A DNA stretch of 64,000 nt from Hermatobates lingyangjiaoensis (lineage: Eukaryota > Arthropoda > Insecta > Hemiptera > Hermatobatidae): positions 1,152,501 through 1,216,500 of the forward strand of contig JAPFBL010000223.1 of NCBI GenBank assembly GCA_026182355.1, written 5' to 3'. The notes beneath the pieces are model-generated. The model did not search any database. It worked only from the letters and a program-made list of their open reading frames with translations, and was not told where the DNA came from. Below are positions 22,703-33,960 of the stretch, one piece after another. The number at the start of each line of letters is the position of its first letter. Positions within the stretch are counted from its first letter, which is position 1. Made by a program: the position numbers and the translations under genes.

Positions 22703-22800
22703 GATCAATCCATATATATATTTCCCAATAAGAAAATGGGAAAACAAGACTAAGATCTTTCAACCGTAACAAGCGGTCTTCGTCAGAGTCAAAAACCGAC
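22487..22800. mobile_element. Family-A hammerhead palindrome and an adjacent half element
   Basis: A diverged pair lies at 22518-22560 (minus) and 22589-22632 (plus). After another (TA)n, a lone minus copy (22748-22790) is intact in core and stems but lacks its mirror arm; the sequence breaks off at 'aaaaaccgac'. Confidence 0.75.
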
Positions 22801-22809
22801 ATGATATTA

Positions 22810-23845
22810 GCATAACATACTCACAAATCAATATAAATTACTCTATCATTTCATATACGACAAGCATTCTTGACAATATAGCTTCACTTGTACATCAGTT
22901 TAGAATGAATCACTCACAGGTCATTGACCTTACCGAGTATTTCGATGGGGGGTGTATGAGTCTTCCCCAGATCTTTGATCTTTCTTCCAGAAACCCTGAA
23001 TATGATGTGCGGGGGGGAGTTTCAGTCGTGTGACCTGGAACTGCACATTACCTCCTTAACTAGCTCTCTCTTATTATATCTACTGATGTAAAACGGGAAA
23101 CCAATGCAAAATCAACAATTTTATACTGAAGAACTAAAGAATGCCTCCATGACTACTAATATTTGTTTTGTTTGATATTCTACAAAGGACTTCTCCTGGT
23201 CCAATGATTTTTGTTTCCCTTCAAGTTCTCCTCGAGATTTTCGACTTTATATTGTTCGATTTGCTATTGTTTGTTATGCCTTTTATTGATATATCATTTG
23301 CGCAATTTAAAGAACACAGTTAGATAGAAACATTTTATATAAAGGGTACCAATGATATGTTTTTCTAACAAAAATATTTAGAAATATTCTGGATTATTAA
23401 TATGGACGAGAGTTTTCTTGAAAAGATATTATTCCTTTGATACTTTTATGAAAATTTCTACTCCAGCACATTTTATTTCTTTTCTTATATATATTTAGCT
23501 TCAAGTATTTCCTCTCATCTATTCTATGCAATTCGTTTTACTTCTTGTATTAACTGATATTTTCATATCAATGAAATCATATTCTCCCTCCCATTTTGTT
23601 TTCTTTAAATATTAATTCAACAAAATCTATTGAGCTGTTGAATTATTGTAGATATTTCTTTATTGACCTATTATTCTTTAATTTTACTTCTGAGAAAAAT
23701 AACTAATAAACCAACTCTGGAAATTTGTAATTTATTACTTTTTTTTGACCAGTCATGTTCATAGTTGTCAGGAGTAGATTCATTTAAACTGTTTGAAGGT
23801 ATTAGTATCAATTTATTTATATTAGTTTCAGACAGTGGTTTACAA
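22810..23845. other. Unassigned AT-rich stretch
   Basis: No ORF of interest, no RNA gene and no repeat recognised. Confidence 0.5.
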
Positions 23846-23960
23846 GTTTATATAAAACTTCGTCAGAGTTGGGTTTTAACTCTGACGAAGACCTTTTGTT
23901 ACGGTTGAAAGATCTTAGTCTTTTTTTCCCATTTCATATTGTGGTTTGAACATGTATGTA
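23845..23960 (+). mobile_element. Family-A hammerhead half element
   Basis: The plus motif at 23879-23921 has ACT before CTGACGA, extra A, GACC/GGTT, GAAA, AGATCT, U, AGTC. Only a short stub ('acttcgtcagagt') of the mirror arm remains at 23859-23871. The outer tail 'ttgtggtttgaac' follows. Confidence 0.7.
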
Positions 23961-23964
23961 TGTA

Positions 23965-25066
23965 TATTTAGAAAATAAGTTGCGAAATAAATCATACAGT
24001 AAAATATAGAGTCTTCTTGTTATTATCATCATCATAAGGGAAGAAAGAGGAGTTCATACACTCTAAGTATGAGATGGAAAGATAGATAAATATTTATCCA
24101 GCATGTTTATTAGATGATAATGTTGCTGGTGATTGCGTTTCAATTAAATATTGTATTAAGTGATTGGGGAGGAAAGGAGTAGAAAGTGGATGTTCTAGGT
24201 TGGCTGACAGGAGTTGACAGTCGAGGACGTGAGACTGTAATAGGCAGAGGGCGGGGATGGTGAGGTCGAAACAGTGCGGACACATGGTCTAATGGTCTGT
24301 GCATAATACGGCATTTTCCAGAATGTGCTGTCCAAACAGCAGTCTCTCTCCATTATATCCACTCAGATGCTATAGCTAACTTCCGCACGCTATACAGTTT
24401 AACACTTAGCTTCTCTAAACTCCCCCCATCTCTATTCATCTTGCCTTTCCGTATTTCCTTTGCTGTCACATTATAAGTCACGTGGCTAATAGTATGTCAC
24501 ATTGCATACAAACGCATATATAAAGGTGAAGTAAGGTTTACAAGTTCTATATTGTTAAGAAATATCATCAATATTCATTGATTAAATTTAACAAAATAAT
24601 TTCATAAACATATATAATAGTCTATAACAGTTTGGGGAATACCATACGACTTTTATAAGTTGGGTCACTCTTCCCAAAGGGGTAGTACCCGTTTCCGTGG
24701 GCCATGGTTCAACACGGTGAAGATCAGGCTAACCATCTTCAAAAAAGAACAAATCTTCAGGCTAACAAATCTAAAAACCATCAAAAAAGGATCAAAATAG
24801 AAATGAGTAAGCAAGAACTTTTTTCATGTAACCTTGAATTTTTCCGCTTTTCTAGCAGCCACTCTGAGGATTCCGCATGGTGCATAGTTGTTGTGAGGGT
24901 TACGATTTCTAGAAATATGAAGTATGAGATAGCCAGCAGGAAGCACGGGCCAAGGTGTCTGGGGCCATCAGTTCAGGACTGCTGCTTCTCAACTGTGGCC
25001 ACTCTTGCGTGCAACTCTTCTCTTCACCAAACTAAAGAAACGAAATACTGGCTTGATCATCGCTCA
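23965..25066. other. Region with weak ORFs, no supported gene
   Basis: A minus frame at 24094-24285 begins MCPHCFDLTIPALCLLQSHV and could be a decayed LINE zinc-knuckle tail, but I cannot confirm this. A 122-codon plus frame at 24704-25072 has no known domain. Repeats such as 'cttcaggctaac' occur within it. Confidence 0.35.
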
Positions 25067-25074
25067 TTCTAGTG

Positions 25075-25667
25075 CAATGATGGCGAACTTATGACACGCG
25101 TGTCAGTCTTGACACGCAACCTCATTTATGGTGACACGCATCTTCAAAGATAATAAAATTCAACATTTAAATATTTGTCTCCCATAATAACCAATATTAG
25201 TTATTAATAATAATATTAATTCTATAAATAATATCTAATACTTTATTTCTGAAACCAGACGTGGATATACAGCTAAAATAATATTTGCATATTGTTAGTG
25301 CCACAGAGGTTAGTAAATAAGATATTATTATCAACCGTCATATCTCGTCATACTTGTACCTAGGGCGACTTCACCAGCGATGATAGATCTTAAAATATTA
25401 TTGCGTAACAAATAAACATATTAAAAACATTGAAGCATATTGTTTTAACATTGATATTAATTTGAAATTCTAAATGCTACTAGTAATATGTTAAATTTTG
25501 GTTTTTGTATTTTAAATAGAATTCAACAAATAATTAACTTACAAAAATTATAGATATTTATATTTTCTTTTTAGTCTTTATTTTGACTATGTGTGACACG
25601 CCACAAAAATTAGGTCTTGATTTTTAACAATTTTGACACGCTGAACTCAAAAGGTTTTCCAACACTG
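25075..25667. mobile_element. hAT-type non-autonomous DNA transposon (593 bp)
   Basis: The ends are imperfect inverted repeats: left CAATGATGGCGAACTTATGA, right (reversed) CAGTGTTGGAAAACCTTTTG. Subterminal 'gacacgc' words recur at both ends. An 8-bp target duplication flanks it: ttctagtg (25067-25074) and ttctagta (25668-25675), one mismatch. Eight-base duplications and CAnnGnTGGCNAACC-like ends are typical of hAT transposons. The AT-rich interior has no transposase, so it would depend on an enzyme from elsewhere. Confidence 0.85.
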
Positions 25668-25745
25668 TTCTAGTACGAAGAAAACAGTACGTTATATTTG
25701 TTACAAATGATCTTTAAAAAAGTAATAATATCATAATTTGTTTAA

Positions 25746-26040
25746 TAGGGCCAGGTTAGGGGTCAGTGGATAATGGTACTTGCCTCTGAACTGGTAGGTC
25801 AGGGGTTCGATACCCACCTGGCCTTCGATTTATTCACGTGGGAGGTGAATAAATGTGAGCACATCGTCTCTCAGAGAGGACGTTAAGCCGTCGGTCCTAA
25901 TGTCAGGTACATATTAATGATCCCTCCTTTAAATACACTTGAGTGAGGAAAAATATAGGACTCTCATTGTACTCGTAGAATCAACAGGTAATGAGGCTCA
26001 CCCATTACAGAAGTGGGTGTCAAATAATAAATGAGCAACA
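25746..26040 (+). mobile_element. tRNA-derived SINE
   Basis: The tRNA-like head (25748-25825) includes a B box 'ggggttcgatacccacctgg'. Then follow 'ccttcgatttattcacgtgg', 'gtctctcagagaggacgtta', 'cgtcggtcc', and 'aaatacacttgagtgagg'. The central 'cgagcctgtacg' part is deleted. The tail differs from that of the copy at 47250-47580. Confidence 0.8.
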
Positions 26041-26135
26041 ATTTTCGCCCTGAGGACAGCACCAAAAGGTGATAGTCTTACACGTTTAGGTGTTGACGCC
26101 ACAGTTATTAAGTTAAAATAATAAAGTCTGTTATC

Positions 26136-26175
26136 TCTCCTGAAGACAGTTCAAACCGAAAATTAGAAACTGTAA
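26136..26175 (+). ncRNA. Hammerhead-like motif (AATT type), decayed
   Basis: CTGAAGA, extra C, AGTT and AACC only partly pairing, GAAA, AATT, A, GA. It is followed at once by 'ctgtaagtatg', a splice-donor-like word also found after the copies at 42609, 43036 and 46080. Confidence 0.5.
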
Positions 26176-26189
26176 GTATGTGTTTTATA

Positions 26190-26220
<31 letters not shown>

Positions 26221-26222
<2 letters not shown>

Positions 26223-26428
26223 GATCAAACCACAATAAGAAATGGGAAAACAAGACTAAGATCTTTCAACCGTAACAAGCGGTCTTCGTCAGAGTCAAAA
26301 ACCCAACTGAGTTGGGTTTTTGACTCTGACGAAGACCGCTTGTTACGGTTGAAAGATCTTAGTCTTGTTTTCCCATTTCTTATTGTGGTTTGATCATTGA
26401 TTGTTGTTTCACGTGTTTATGTGAAATC

Positions 26429-26479
<51 letters not shown>

Positions 26480-26485
26480 TATATC
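26221..26485. mobile_element. Near-perfect 2 x 88 bp family-A hammerhead palindrome
   Basis: Arms 26221-26308 and 26310-26396 are almost perfect reverse complements centred on 'cccaactgagttggg'. They carry complete motifs at 26254-26296 (minus) and 26322-26364 (plus). The right side continues into the family tail 'tttcacgtgtttatgtgaaa', itself palindromic, and then (TA)n. The left side abuts (TA)n directly. Confidence 0.85.
26322..26364 (+). ncRNA. Complete family-A hammerhead-like ribozyme motif
   Basis: Same bases as 20211-20253: CTGACGA, extra A, GACCG with CGGTT, GAAA, AGATCT, U, with GACT pairing AGTC. The mirror copy is at 26254-26296 on the minus strand. Confidence 0.7.
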
Positions 26486-26599
26486 CTAAAATAACAAAAC
26501 GTATTTTTATTCAATTGTAAGTTCAAAAATATACAGAAAGATATGAATATATTTATTGAAATAAAAAGTTTTAGTAAGTTTATTAATATTCTCTGCATA

Positions 26600-29390
26600 T
26601 TAATAAAAAAAAACTTAATAAATTCATGTTAAACATAATTTAATTGTTAATTCTTGACATGTATTCTTTTCTAATGTTTAATAATAGTTTCTTATGCTCG
26701 ATTTAATGGAAGTTGTTATATTGAGTTTGCTATCTCTGATTGATGAACTACTGTTTATCTCCTTTATTAGCGCATAGCTTCAAAGTGATATATTAGGGTG
26801 CTAACAATACCTCGGGCTACTCACTACTTTCCAGTCATTCTGTCAATCGCAGCTTTCATTTTCAACTTATCTACATACTTATAAAACTCTGATCTTTGCC
26901 TTTAAATATTTGCACACAAGTGAAATTTGGAATGCCTGTTAATTTTAGTTTATACAGGATATTCAAATAAATATTAAAGAAAATATTGAATCATATATGA
27001 CTTTACAAATAATGGCATTAAAAAGAAAGAAGAATGAAAGTAAGTTAAGTAAAATTAATGACTTCAGATCCAAAATCTTTTTATGTTATAGAATAAACCT
27101 GACGAGTTTTTCTACGAAAGATCTCAGTCCCAGTTTTAGAAATCTTTTTTTGTTTAGACGATGTCTTTTTTATTTCTTGTATTTACTGTTAATTCATGTT
27201 ATGCATATATATAAAACAAATTATATATATCAGGAATCGGTTAGTTTTCCATGTTCAAATCAAACTTTCAAAGCCAATGTTATAATTTAACAATTGTATT
27301 TCGAGCAAAAGCATTAAACAGATATAAGAAATTCCCAAACTATATACAATAAAGTATTGCAATAGAGGTTCAATATGAATAATTTTAAACTTGAACACAA
27401 ATGTCACCTTAAATACCAATGTTCTAAGGTAATATAAAGACATTCCTTTCATTAATATTATTTTATATTGGATAAAATAATAGAATATTTCAATTTACAG
27501 ATTTTGTTTGCTTTAAATATTCTTGCTTGTGTACATATCTTAACTTGATGTTTTAAATGAACAAATGATTTTTTTTTACTTTTAAATTATTGTTTGTTGT
27601 ATTAAATATACTTATTCTGTATATATCTTGATTCATGTTAAGCATCTATATCAAATGTTTGCACCATATAAGAATCTTTGTCTTCATGGTTTAATAACAA
27701 GAAACAGCAATAACAGTTATTCCTGTCAATCACACTCAGAGAATGTATATTATTAACTGTTGCTATAATTTCTTAAGACTGAATGATACAAGGAGTCACA
27801 GGTCGTCTAGGTTTTCATAAATTTCTGTTTCATCTTTTTATTATCAAATTTTATATAATGTGTTTTTCAACCCTTTAGAAGAATTGAAAAACAAATTAGT
27901 AGCTAAAATTGATTTATTGTCCTCCTTTTGTTAGGAGACTCCAAAGGATTGGATTATTGATAAGAAATAAGTCATTAAAAGATAAAATCGGACTATTTCA
28001 TGTGCACAAAAAGTGGTATGGAATAGGTACATTTTGTGGCAATCCTTTGTCATAGCACGCCAACTGTATTGCTTGCTACCAATACAATGAAATGTTACGT
28101 GCTTCAAACAAACCTCCCACCATGACCTTCCCCTACCCATGTCATTTATTAGTCTATTGTTTTCCTAAATTAATCGTAACTTCCATATTGTATGAATTAA
28201 ATTGAAATTTTAAACTTTAATCCTAATTTTTTTTTAAATTTTTCAAAAAAAAATTTTTTTTCTGTTAGTTCTCAGAATCTTGACCAAAAAGTACTTTTCT
28301 TATCATACCCTTTTCTTGATATGAAAAAACTTCAAATGTGATAGCTCTGTTATCATTTCCATCTTTCCAACTGATTATTGTTTATATTATCAAGATCTAT
28401 GCTGTGACTGAAACATGCGTTACGTTTAAAATTCAAACTTTAATATTTTTAATATTAATTTCATAGATTAATTTCTTAGATTGGTCGTAACAGGTAATTC
28501 CCTTGATATCAAAAATTCCTAATTTGTAAGTTAAAAATAATTTTTTTTTAATATTTTTTAAAAACTATTTTTTTAATGTGGGTGGGTGTTATTTATTATA
28601 TTTGTTTGCGTAGCCTTTTTTTTGATGATTCGAATTATATGTTTTTTTTTTTAAAAATCTTTGGTTTTCTTTTAAGACGAGTCGATATTTGTTTGAGTAC
28701 TGTAATAAAATGTAAGTCTAGGACTAATAATAACAGTCTAAAATTAGATCCCATGATTGCGATTCCATGATAATAAATATTTTCAAGACTTTTTTAGAAT
28801 TTTGAAGGTTAATGAAATATCGATGGCCAGTGGTTATGGTGGGGGAAGGGGGATGCTGGTGTTAAGTCTTACTGGCGGGAAATATAACTGCCTTACCACT
28901 GACTTTTAAACATTGAAAAACGATCCTACATGAAACAAATCATGTAAACAAACATTAAGCCCTGTAGTGTTTATTTACATTATCACCATCTATAAACTAT
29001 TTCATACGGATATAATAATCACATTTCTTTTTAGGCAGCTTGTGCCAAACAGGTTCTTCAATAATTTTCATAATTATTTTTGGCGTCTTCTATCATGATC
29101 TTTCTACAGCTAATCTTCAAATTTCAACCATCAACATCAAATGCTTGATTTTTATAATTTTACGTTAAAACTATATAGAGTTTGATTGCACGTTATTGTT
29201 TTATAAGTTGTATCATATATTGATTTGGATACTTTGTTCAGGTCCACAGTTATTGAAAGTGTAACTTGATTGTAACTGCTTGATTGATAAGGATGATATT
29301 ATACTAATAATTTCAACATTAATATAAGCTCGTCTTTATCGAATGTAGGTTTTTTCAAAATAGTTTGAATCATCATCATCATTTTTGAGC
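26600..29390. other. Long AT-rich stretch without recognised genes
   Basis: Only short chance ORFs (for example 26997-27290) lacking known domains. I see no tandem repeat, SINE or hammerhead motif in this 2.8 kb. It could be intron or single-copy intergenic DNA. Confidence 0.5.
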
Positions 29391-29400
29391 TTCTTAATCC

Positions 29401-30560
29401 GTACGCCTGAACGAGGAGGTGCTTCAAGGAAGACACTCAGGTGTGCCTGAGCGAGGAGGTCCTTCAAGGAAGACACTCAGGTGTGCCTGAACGAGGAGGT
29501 GCTTCAAGGAAGACACTCAAGTGCGCCTGAGCAAGGAGGTGCTTCAAGGAAGACACTCAGGTGTGCCTGAGCGAGGAGGTGCTTCAAGGAAGACACTCAG
29601 GTGCGCCTGAGCGAGGAGGTGCTTCAAGGAAGACACTCAAGTGTGTCTGGGCGAGGAGGTGCTTCAAGGAAGACACTCAGGTGTGCCTGAGCGAGGAGGT
29701 CCTTCAAGGAAGACACTCAGGTGTGCCTGAGCGAGGAGGTCCTTCAAGGAAGACACTCAGGTGCGCCTGAGCGAGGAGGTGCTTCAAGGAAGACACTCAG
29801 GTGTGCCTGAGCGAGGAGGTCCTTCAAGGAAGACACTCAGGTGTGCCTGAGCGAGGAGGTGCTTCAAGGAAGACACTCTGGTGTGCCTGAGCGAGGAGGT
29901 GCTTCAAGGAAGACACTCAGGTGTGCCTGAGCGAGGAGGTACTTCAAGGAAGACACTCAGGTGCGCCTGAGCGAGGAGGTGCTTCAAGGAAGACACTCAG
30001 GTGTGCCTGAGCGAGGAGGTGCTTCAAGGAAGACACTCAGGTGCGCCTGAGCGAGGAGGTGCTTCAAGGAAGACACTCAGGTGCGCCTGAGCGAGGAGGT
30101 GCTTCAAGGAAGACACTCAGGTGTGCCTGAGCGAGGAGGTGCTTCAAGGAAGACACTCAGGTGCGCCTGAGCGAGGAGGTGCTTCAAGGAAGACACTCAG
30201 GTGTGCCTGAGCGAGGAGGTCCTTCAAGGAAGACACTCAGGTGTGCCTGAGCGAGGAGGTGCTTCAAGGAAGACACTCAGGTGTGCCTGAGCGAGGAGGT
30301 ACTTCAAGGAAGACACTCAGGTGCGCCTGAGCGAGGAGGTGCTTCAAGGAAGACACTCAGGTGTGCCTGAGCGAGGAGGTCCTTCAAGGAAGACACTCAG
30401 GTGTGCCTGAGCGAGGAGGTGCTTCAAGGAAGACACTCAGGTGTGCCTGAGCGAGGAGGTGCTTCAAGGAAGACACTCAGGTGTGCCTGAGCGAGGAGGT
30501 GCTTCAAGGAAGACACTCAGGTGCGTCTGGGCGAGGAGGTGCTTCAAGAAAGACACTCAG
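29401..30560. repeat. Tandem array, 29 copies of a 40-bp unit
   Basis: The unit 'gtgtgcctgagcgaggaggt' plus 'gcttcaaggaagacactcag' repeats exactly every 40 bases from 29401 to 30560 (1,160 bp). Variation is limited to a few sites: gtg[t/c]g, a first base of the second half of g/c/a, rare gcgtctggg. Because 40 is not a multiple of 3, an open frame cycles through three peptide registers every 120 bp. The open frames are therefore likely a by-product of composition. The array is GC-rich against its surroundings. Confidence 0.97.
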
Positions 30561-30599
30561 GTGCGTCCCAACGAAAAAGAGGATTATTTAAGAAATTTT

Positions 30600-31240
30600 A
30601 GTGAATCCAATTTTTTTGCTATCCCACTATCCCTATCCCTTTTGTATGTGGTTCCAATATCAAACGGAAGTCTTCGTCAGTTGACACTTTAAACTAAACG
30701 ATTAGTTCCTTAATCTTGGCACTAATTTTGCACTAATTAAGTGTCATCACAATTTTTTTTCGCATATTGAAATCGAAGGTGCACTCAAAAAATTTTCCTT
30801 CATTCATGAATGGAAACTGTAGTAAAAAAGATTGAGAAGCCTGGTTAATAGCGTTAATAAAATTAATAGATGTTAATTCTGTTTATAAAAAAATGATTAA
30901 TACAAAACATTAATTATTTTATTATGCAATATATTAAACATGAAAAATGTATTATTGCTTTGAATTTGAATGAAAGTTGGATAACTTGTTTAAGTAGCTG
31001 GAACAAGAGGAGGGTTGATTACCATGACAATGGTCCAAGGCAATGAATTTCAATCTCTAGCTGGGATTTAGAAATGTTACTTAGGGCCAATCAAAGAGGT
31101 CTCCTTAACGAGAACCACTTCAATTCTCCTCCTTCGCCACGCTTAGTTGAGGCTGGATCGAATTCCAAAGCAATTAAACAAGCTATCACTTTACACCATT
31201 TTATATATAAATAATTATATAGCAATTAAATTAAACTGTC
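30600..31240. other. Unassigned stretch
   Basis: No recognised feature between the 40-bp array and the hammerhead hairpin. Confidence 0.45.
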
Positions 31241-31244
31241 CAGC

Positions 31245-31460
31245 GGACTTTCATATATATATAAAATAAATTCAAAACGAAGGAAACACACATAAAGACA
31301 CAGACATAACTCACATCGATATTTCGACCATCGTCGTCATCAGGAGGTGTGAGTTATGTCTGTGTCTTTATGTGTGTTTCCTTCGTTTTGAATTTATTTT
31401 ATTTAAAAAAGTCCGCTGGACCGTTTCTTTTAATTGTATATATATATATATATATATTAA
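31245..31460. mobile_element. Hairpin element with a single central hammerhead-like motif
   Basis: Arms 31261-31320 and 31345-31402 ('aaattcaaaacgaaggaaac' on the left and its reverse complement on the right) meet through one hammerhead core, so stem I is extended to tens of base pairs. Outside lie words from 'gtccagcggac' (31237) mirrored at 31409. A (TA)n tract follows at 31438-31457. Confidence 0.8.
31310..31353 (-). ncRNA. Complete hammerhead-like ribozyme motif (ATAT type) with very long stem I
   Basis: Minus strand: CTGATGA, extra C, GAC with GTC around GATG, GAAA, self-complementary ATAT, C, then GA pairing TC, a two-base bulge, and TGTGAGTTATG pairing CATAACTCACA, continuing outward for about 40 more pairs. 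All core bases are intact. Confidence 0.7.
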
Positions 31461-31499
31461 ATATAAGATTAAAAAGGCAAATTGCATGTATAGAACGCT

Positions 31500-32380
31500 G
31501 CTATAAGAAAACTTGAAAATTTTTAAGAGAACATAGAGAAATTGTGGTTTGTATAAGTGACAAATCTGGTAATACTATGATAATCAAAAAAGAAGATTAT
31601 AAAGCAAAAATGAATACTCTCTTAGAGGATAGTGAAACATATTCAATCACAAGACAACATCCTTTATCAACATTACGAAATAACGTAAATGAGGTACTTG
31701 ATGAACTGAAGAAGACACTATGTATAGTTCTACGTCAAGCTTCAATATTAAAATCTTACAATGGAATTGCACCAAGAATACATGGTTTAGTGAAGTCAGG
31801 TTTTCCTCTCCGTCCTATCGTGTCGTTCATAAGTAGTCCAACTTATGAACTGTCTAAATATAGGGCGAAATATCTTAGTTACGTTACTAACAAGAGTGAA
31901 TTGAATGTAAAAAATGCATTAGAATTCAAACAAGCCCTATCAAATCAAATACTAAGTGATGAAGTAATTATGATTTCACTGGATGATCAGTCGTTGTTTA
32001 CTAACATACCTTTAGATCTAGCTTTTAATTTAGTAAATAAACAATGGAATAAGATTAGATCAAATTTTGGAATGTCAAAGAAGGTTTTGCTTTCCATATT
32101 AGATATTATATGTGAAGCAAGATATTTCACCTTTGATGGTATTATTACCAGTTATTATTACCAGTCCTTGCAAATATAGTTATGATTGAATTATTGGAAA
32201 ACAGTATCAATAAATTAGGTACGAAGATGAAATTCATTTAATTACATGTGGAGATTTATTTTTAATCATTGAAAAGGGAGAAGAACAGAATATATTAAAT
32301 ATATTTAATTCTTTTATAATCGCCTACAATTCACTTGTGAAGTAGAGAAATATGGAAATCTGCCATTTTTAGATGTTATC
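31500..32380 (+). pseudogene. Penelope-like reverse transcriptase, N-terminal half
   Basis: From about 31523 the frame reads REHREIVVCISDKSGNTMII and KKEDYKAKMNTLLEDSETY, the PLE block usually written ITKADKGNTTVIM. RT motif blocks follow: GFPLRPIVSFISSPTY, then SLDDQSLFTNIPLDL (motif A, here with a double Asp). The frame ends at 32179. Beyond it PVLANIVMIELLENS continues in another frame. The YVDD region is degraded to a CGDLFLIIEKGE-like remnant, so catalysis is impossible. The end of the fragment at 32340-32380 reads EKYGNLPFLDVI. It is a clear pseudogene. Confidence 0.88.
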
Positions 32381-32454
32381 GAATAAATAAATCGATAAAT
32401 GATTTAATAATAATTGCTTACAACATTTATTTATGTCCAAAGACTTGGACATGG

Positions 32455-32456
32455 AA

Positions 32457-32516
<60 letters not shown>

Positions 32517-33010
32517 CGATCGATGATCTTCTTCTCCAACTTTTCAAGTTTGCGGAAAATTAATTTTTCGTTGTGAGAACAACGGTTCAAGGAATGAATT
32601 CTTCTTGTCGCCCCGTTTCGACTGTCTACTGCAGTCATTTTCAAGACACAAACAGGTGGGTTACCGGTCTCCTTATATAGCCGAGAGTCAGGGGGGTGAG
32701 CGCTGATTGGCTGTGCTATTGTGGTTCTTCCTTCTCATTGGTTATTGGTTTGGCCTATTGCTGGGGCTTGTTCTCCGAGTAGCTTGAGTACTCTTGACAT
32801 CCCAGTTTGTTGTCTATTGATTATAGGGCTATTTTTGGATATTTCTATATGAAAAGTTGGAGGAAAAGTTTCTATATGAATCTTGAAAAGTTGGAGAAGA
32901 AGATCATCGATCGACAATATTCAGTCGTGTATAACCAATCATGTATAAAGGAAGGACTGCTACCGAAATACACTAATATATATATTGGTATACTTTGGGA
33001 GCAGCTACTA
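32455..33010. mobile_element. Inverted PLE N-terminal fragments around hammerhead-like DNA
   Basis: The minus strand 32644-32514 reads NEKLIFRKLEKLEKKIIDRQ and stops at (TA)n 32462-32513. The plus strand 32858-32985 reads LEKLEKKIIDRQYSVVYNQ, then SCIKEGLLPKYTNIYI, and runs into an 8-bp TA tract that fuses with the reverse complement of another LLPKYTNI copy (32985-33005). The same gene start is thus cut at two different AATATA sites in its two arms. The centre (32650-32820) is GC-richer and noncoding. Confidence 0.75.
32601..32648 (-). ncRNA. Hammerhead-like motif with U3/A8 exchange
   Basis: Minus strand: TTGAAAA in place of CUGANGA, extra T, perfect stem II GACTG with CAGTC, GAAA, then GACA pairing the leading TGTC. 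The C3-G8 pair is replaced by U3-A8. Stem III (ACGGGG) is not self-complementary. Confidence 0.5.
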
Positions 33011-33039
33011 AAATTAGTAGCTAATTTAGTATTTTATAC

Positions 33040-33310
33040 TAAAATCGAGCTACATTGGTTCCACGACGACAACACTTTCACGCAGACTTACGATGCATCT
33101 CGCAGCCGGAGGACCGAAAGAACACACAATGAACATACATAAAAGCAGGCTAAGTAGAAAAATGCTGGAAGACAACATTGAAGTATTATATGCAGAAAAT
33201 AATCACACGAGGCTGCATATAATTGAATCATTATGGATAAAGGAAAAGAAGCCGAACATTAATGATCAGTCCTGTTGTTTTTCCAGAATTTTAAAGTTAC
33301 ATTCGTGAAA
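33040..33310 (+). pseudogene. PLE GIY-YIG endonuclease, C-terminal fragment
   Basis: A frame from about 33090 ends RLHIIESLWIKEKKPNINDQ, matching the usual end of PLE GIY-YIG domains (short basic helix, 'ES-IK---P-IN'). The GIY and YIG motifs themselves are absent, as are any residues upstream. The stop at 33306-33308 is followed by a ~200-bp 3' region and a hammerhead-like motif at 33505-33550, the order expected at a PLE 3' end. Confidence 0.7.
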
Positions 33311-33504
33311 AATAACTATATAGTGATTTAAATAATGTTGTGTAAATGTTCATGTAGGGAATTTTGTAGCAAACCTGTTACTCATGTTTATTAAGGTAGT
33401 GTTTTTTAAAAGTATATTTTATTATTAGTTATGTTTGATAGAAGTGATGTAATTGTCATTGTAAATAAGTATTTATTAGAATTGTTAAAAAAACCTTGTA
33501 TATA

Positions 33505-33550
33505 GAATCCTTGAGAATGGTCAACGTAGACCGAAACGTCGGACATGTAA
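33505..33550 (+). ncRNA. Hammerhead-like motif with U3/A8 exchange (ACGT type)
   Basis: TTGAGAA (33511-33517), extra T, stem II GGTC with GACC around AACGTA, GAAA, self-complementary ACGT, C, then GGA pairing TCC. Positions 3 and 8 are U and A rather than C and G, preserving a possible pair. A close relative is at 48388-48426. Confidence 0.6.
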
Positions 33551-33687
33551 TATGAAAAATGCAATTAAAGATAAAAAAATCGGTGAGTTAATTTATATGA
33601 TACCACAGAGATGGAAAGGTAGCATTCGAAACCTTGAAAAGGTATGTAGGAAACATACTAAACTTAATGTTGGCAAGATCTTTAATG

Positions 33688-33718
<31 letters not shown>

Positions 33719-33720
33719 AT
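33551..33720 (+). pseudogene. PLE N-terminal coding fragment ending in (TA)n
   Basis: Just after the hammerhead motif the frame reads KIGELIYMIPQRWKGSIRNL and EKVCRKHTKLNVGKIFNE, homologous to the fragments at 5595-5735 and 19430-19540, and stops at the (TA)n tract 33691-33718. So the 3' end of this element contains the beginning of the next gene copy, as in tandem or circularly permuted PLEs. Confidence 0.7.
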
Positions 33721-33834
33721 GAAAAAAGACAACATATAGAAGATCGATATTTCGATCCAGTAAGTTTTCTCGCTTCTTCTATATGTTGTCTTTTTTCATC
33801 TATATATCTGTCCGGGTTGGACCGTTTTTATATT

Positions 33835-33960
33835 TTGATTTATATATATATATATAAGATCAAACCACAATCTGAAATGAAAGAAAAGACTAAGATCTTT
33901 CAAGTGTAACAAGCAGTCTTTGTCAGAGTCAAAAACTCGACTGAGTTTGAAAATCGAACT
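33835..33960 (-). mobile_element. Family-A hammerhead half element
   Basis: The minus motif at 33888-33930 has CTGACAA (G8 to A), GACTG region and GAAA, with AGATCT retained. It abuts (TA)n on the left and lacks a mirror copy on the right. Another very decayed remnant is near 34299-34315. Confidence 0.6.

Noticed and set aside
24704..25072. 122-codon ORF as a host gene
   Set aside because: No domain, no splice-flanked homologous exon, and it ends inside the hAT target site region.
29561..30692. Repeat-protein ORFs MCLSEEVLQGRHSG...
   Set aside because: The 40-bp unit is not a multiple of three, and openness results from unit composition. No start context or flanking exon supports a protein.
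31544..32179. Intact reverse transcriptase gene
   Set aside because: The open frame ends before motif C, and the YVDD region is degraded in another frame.
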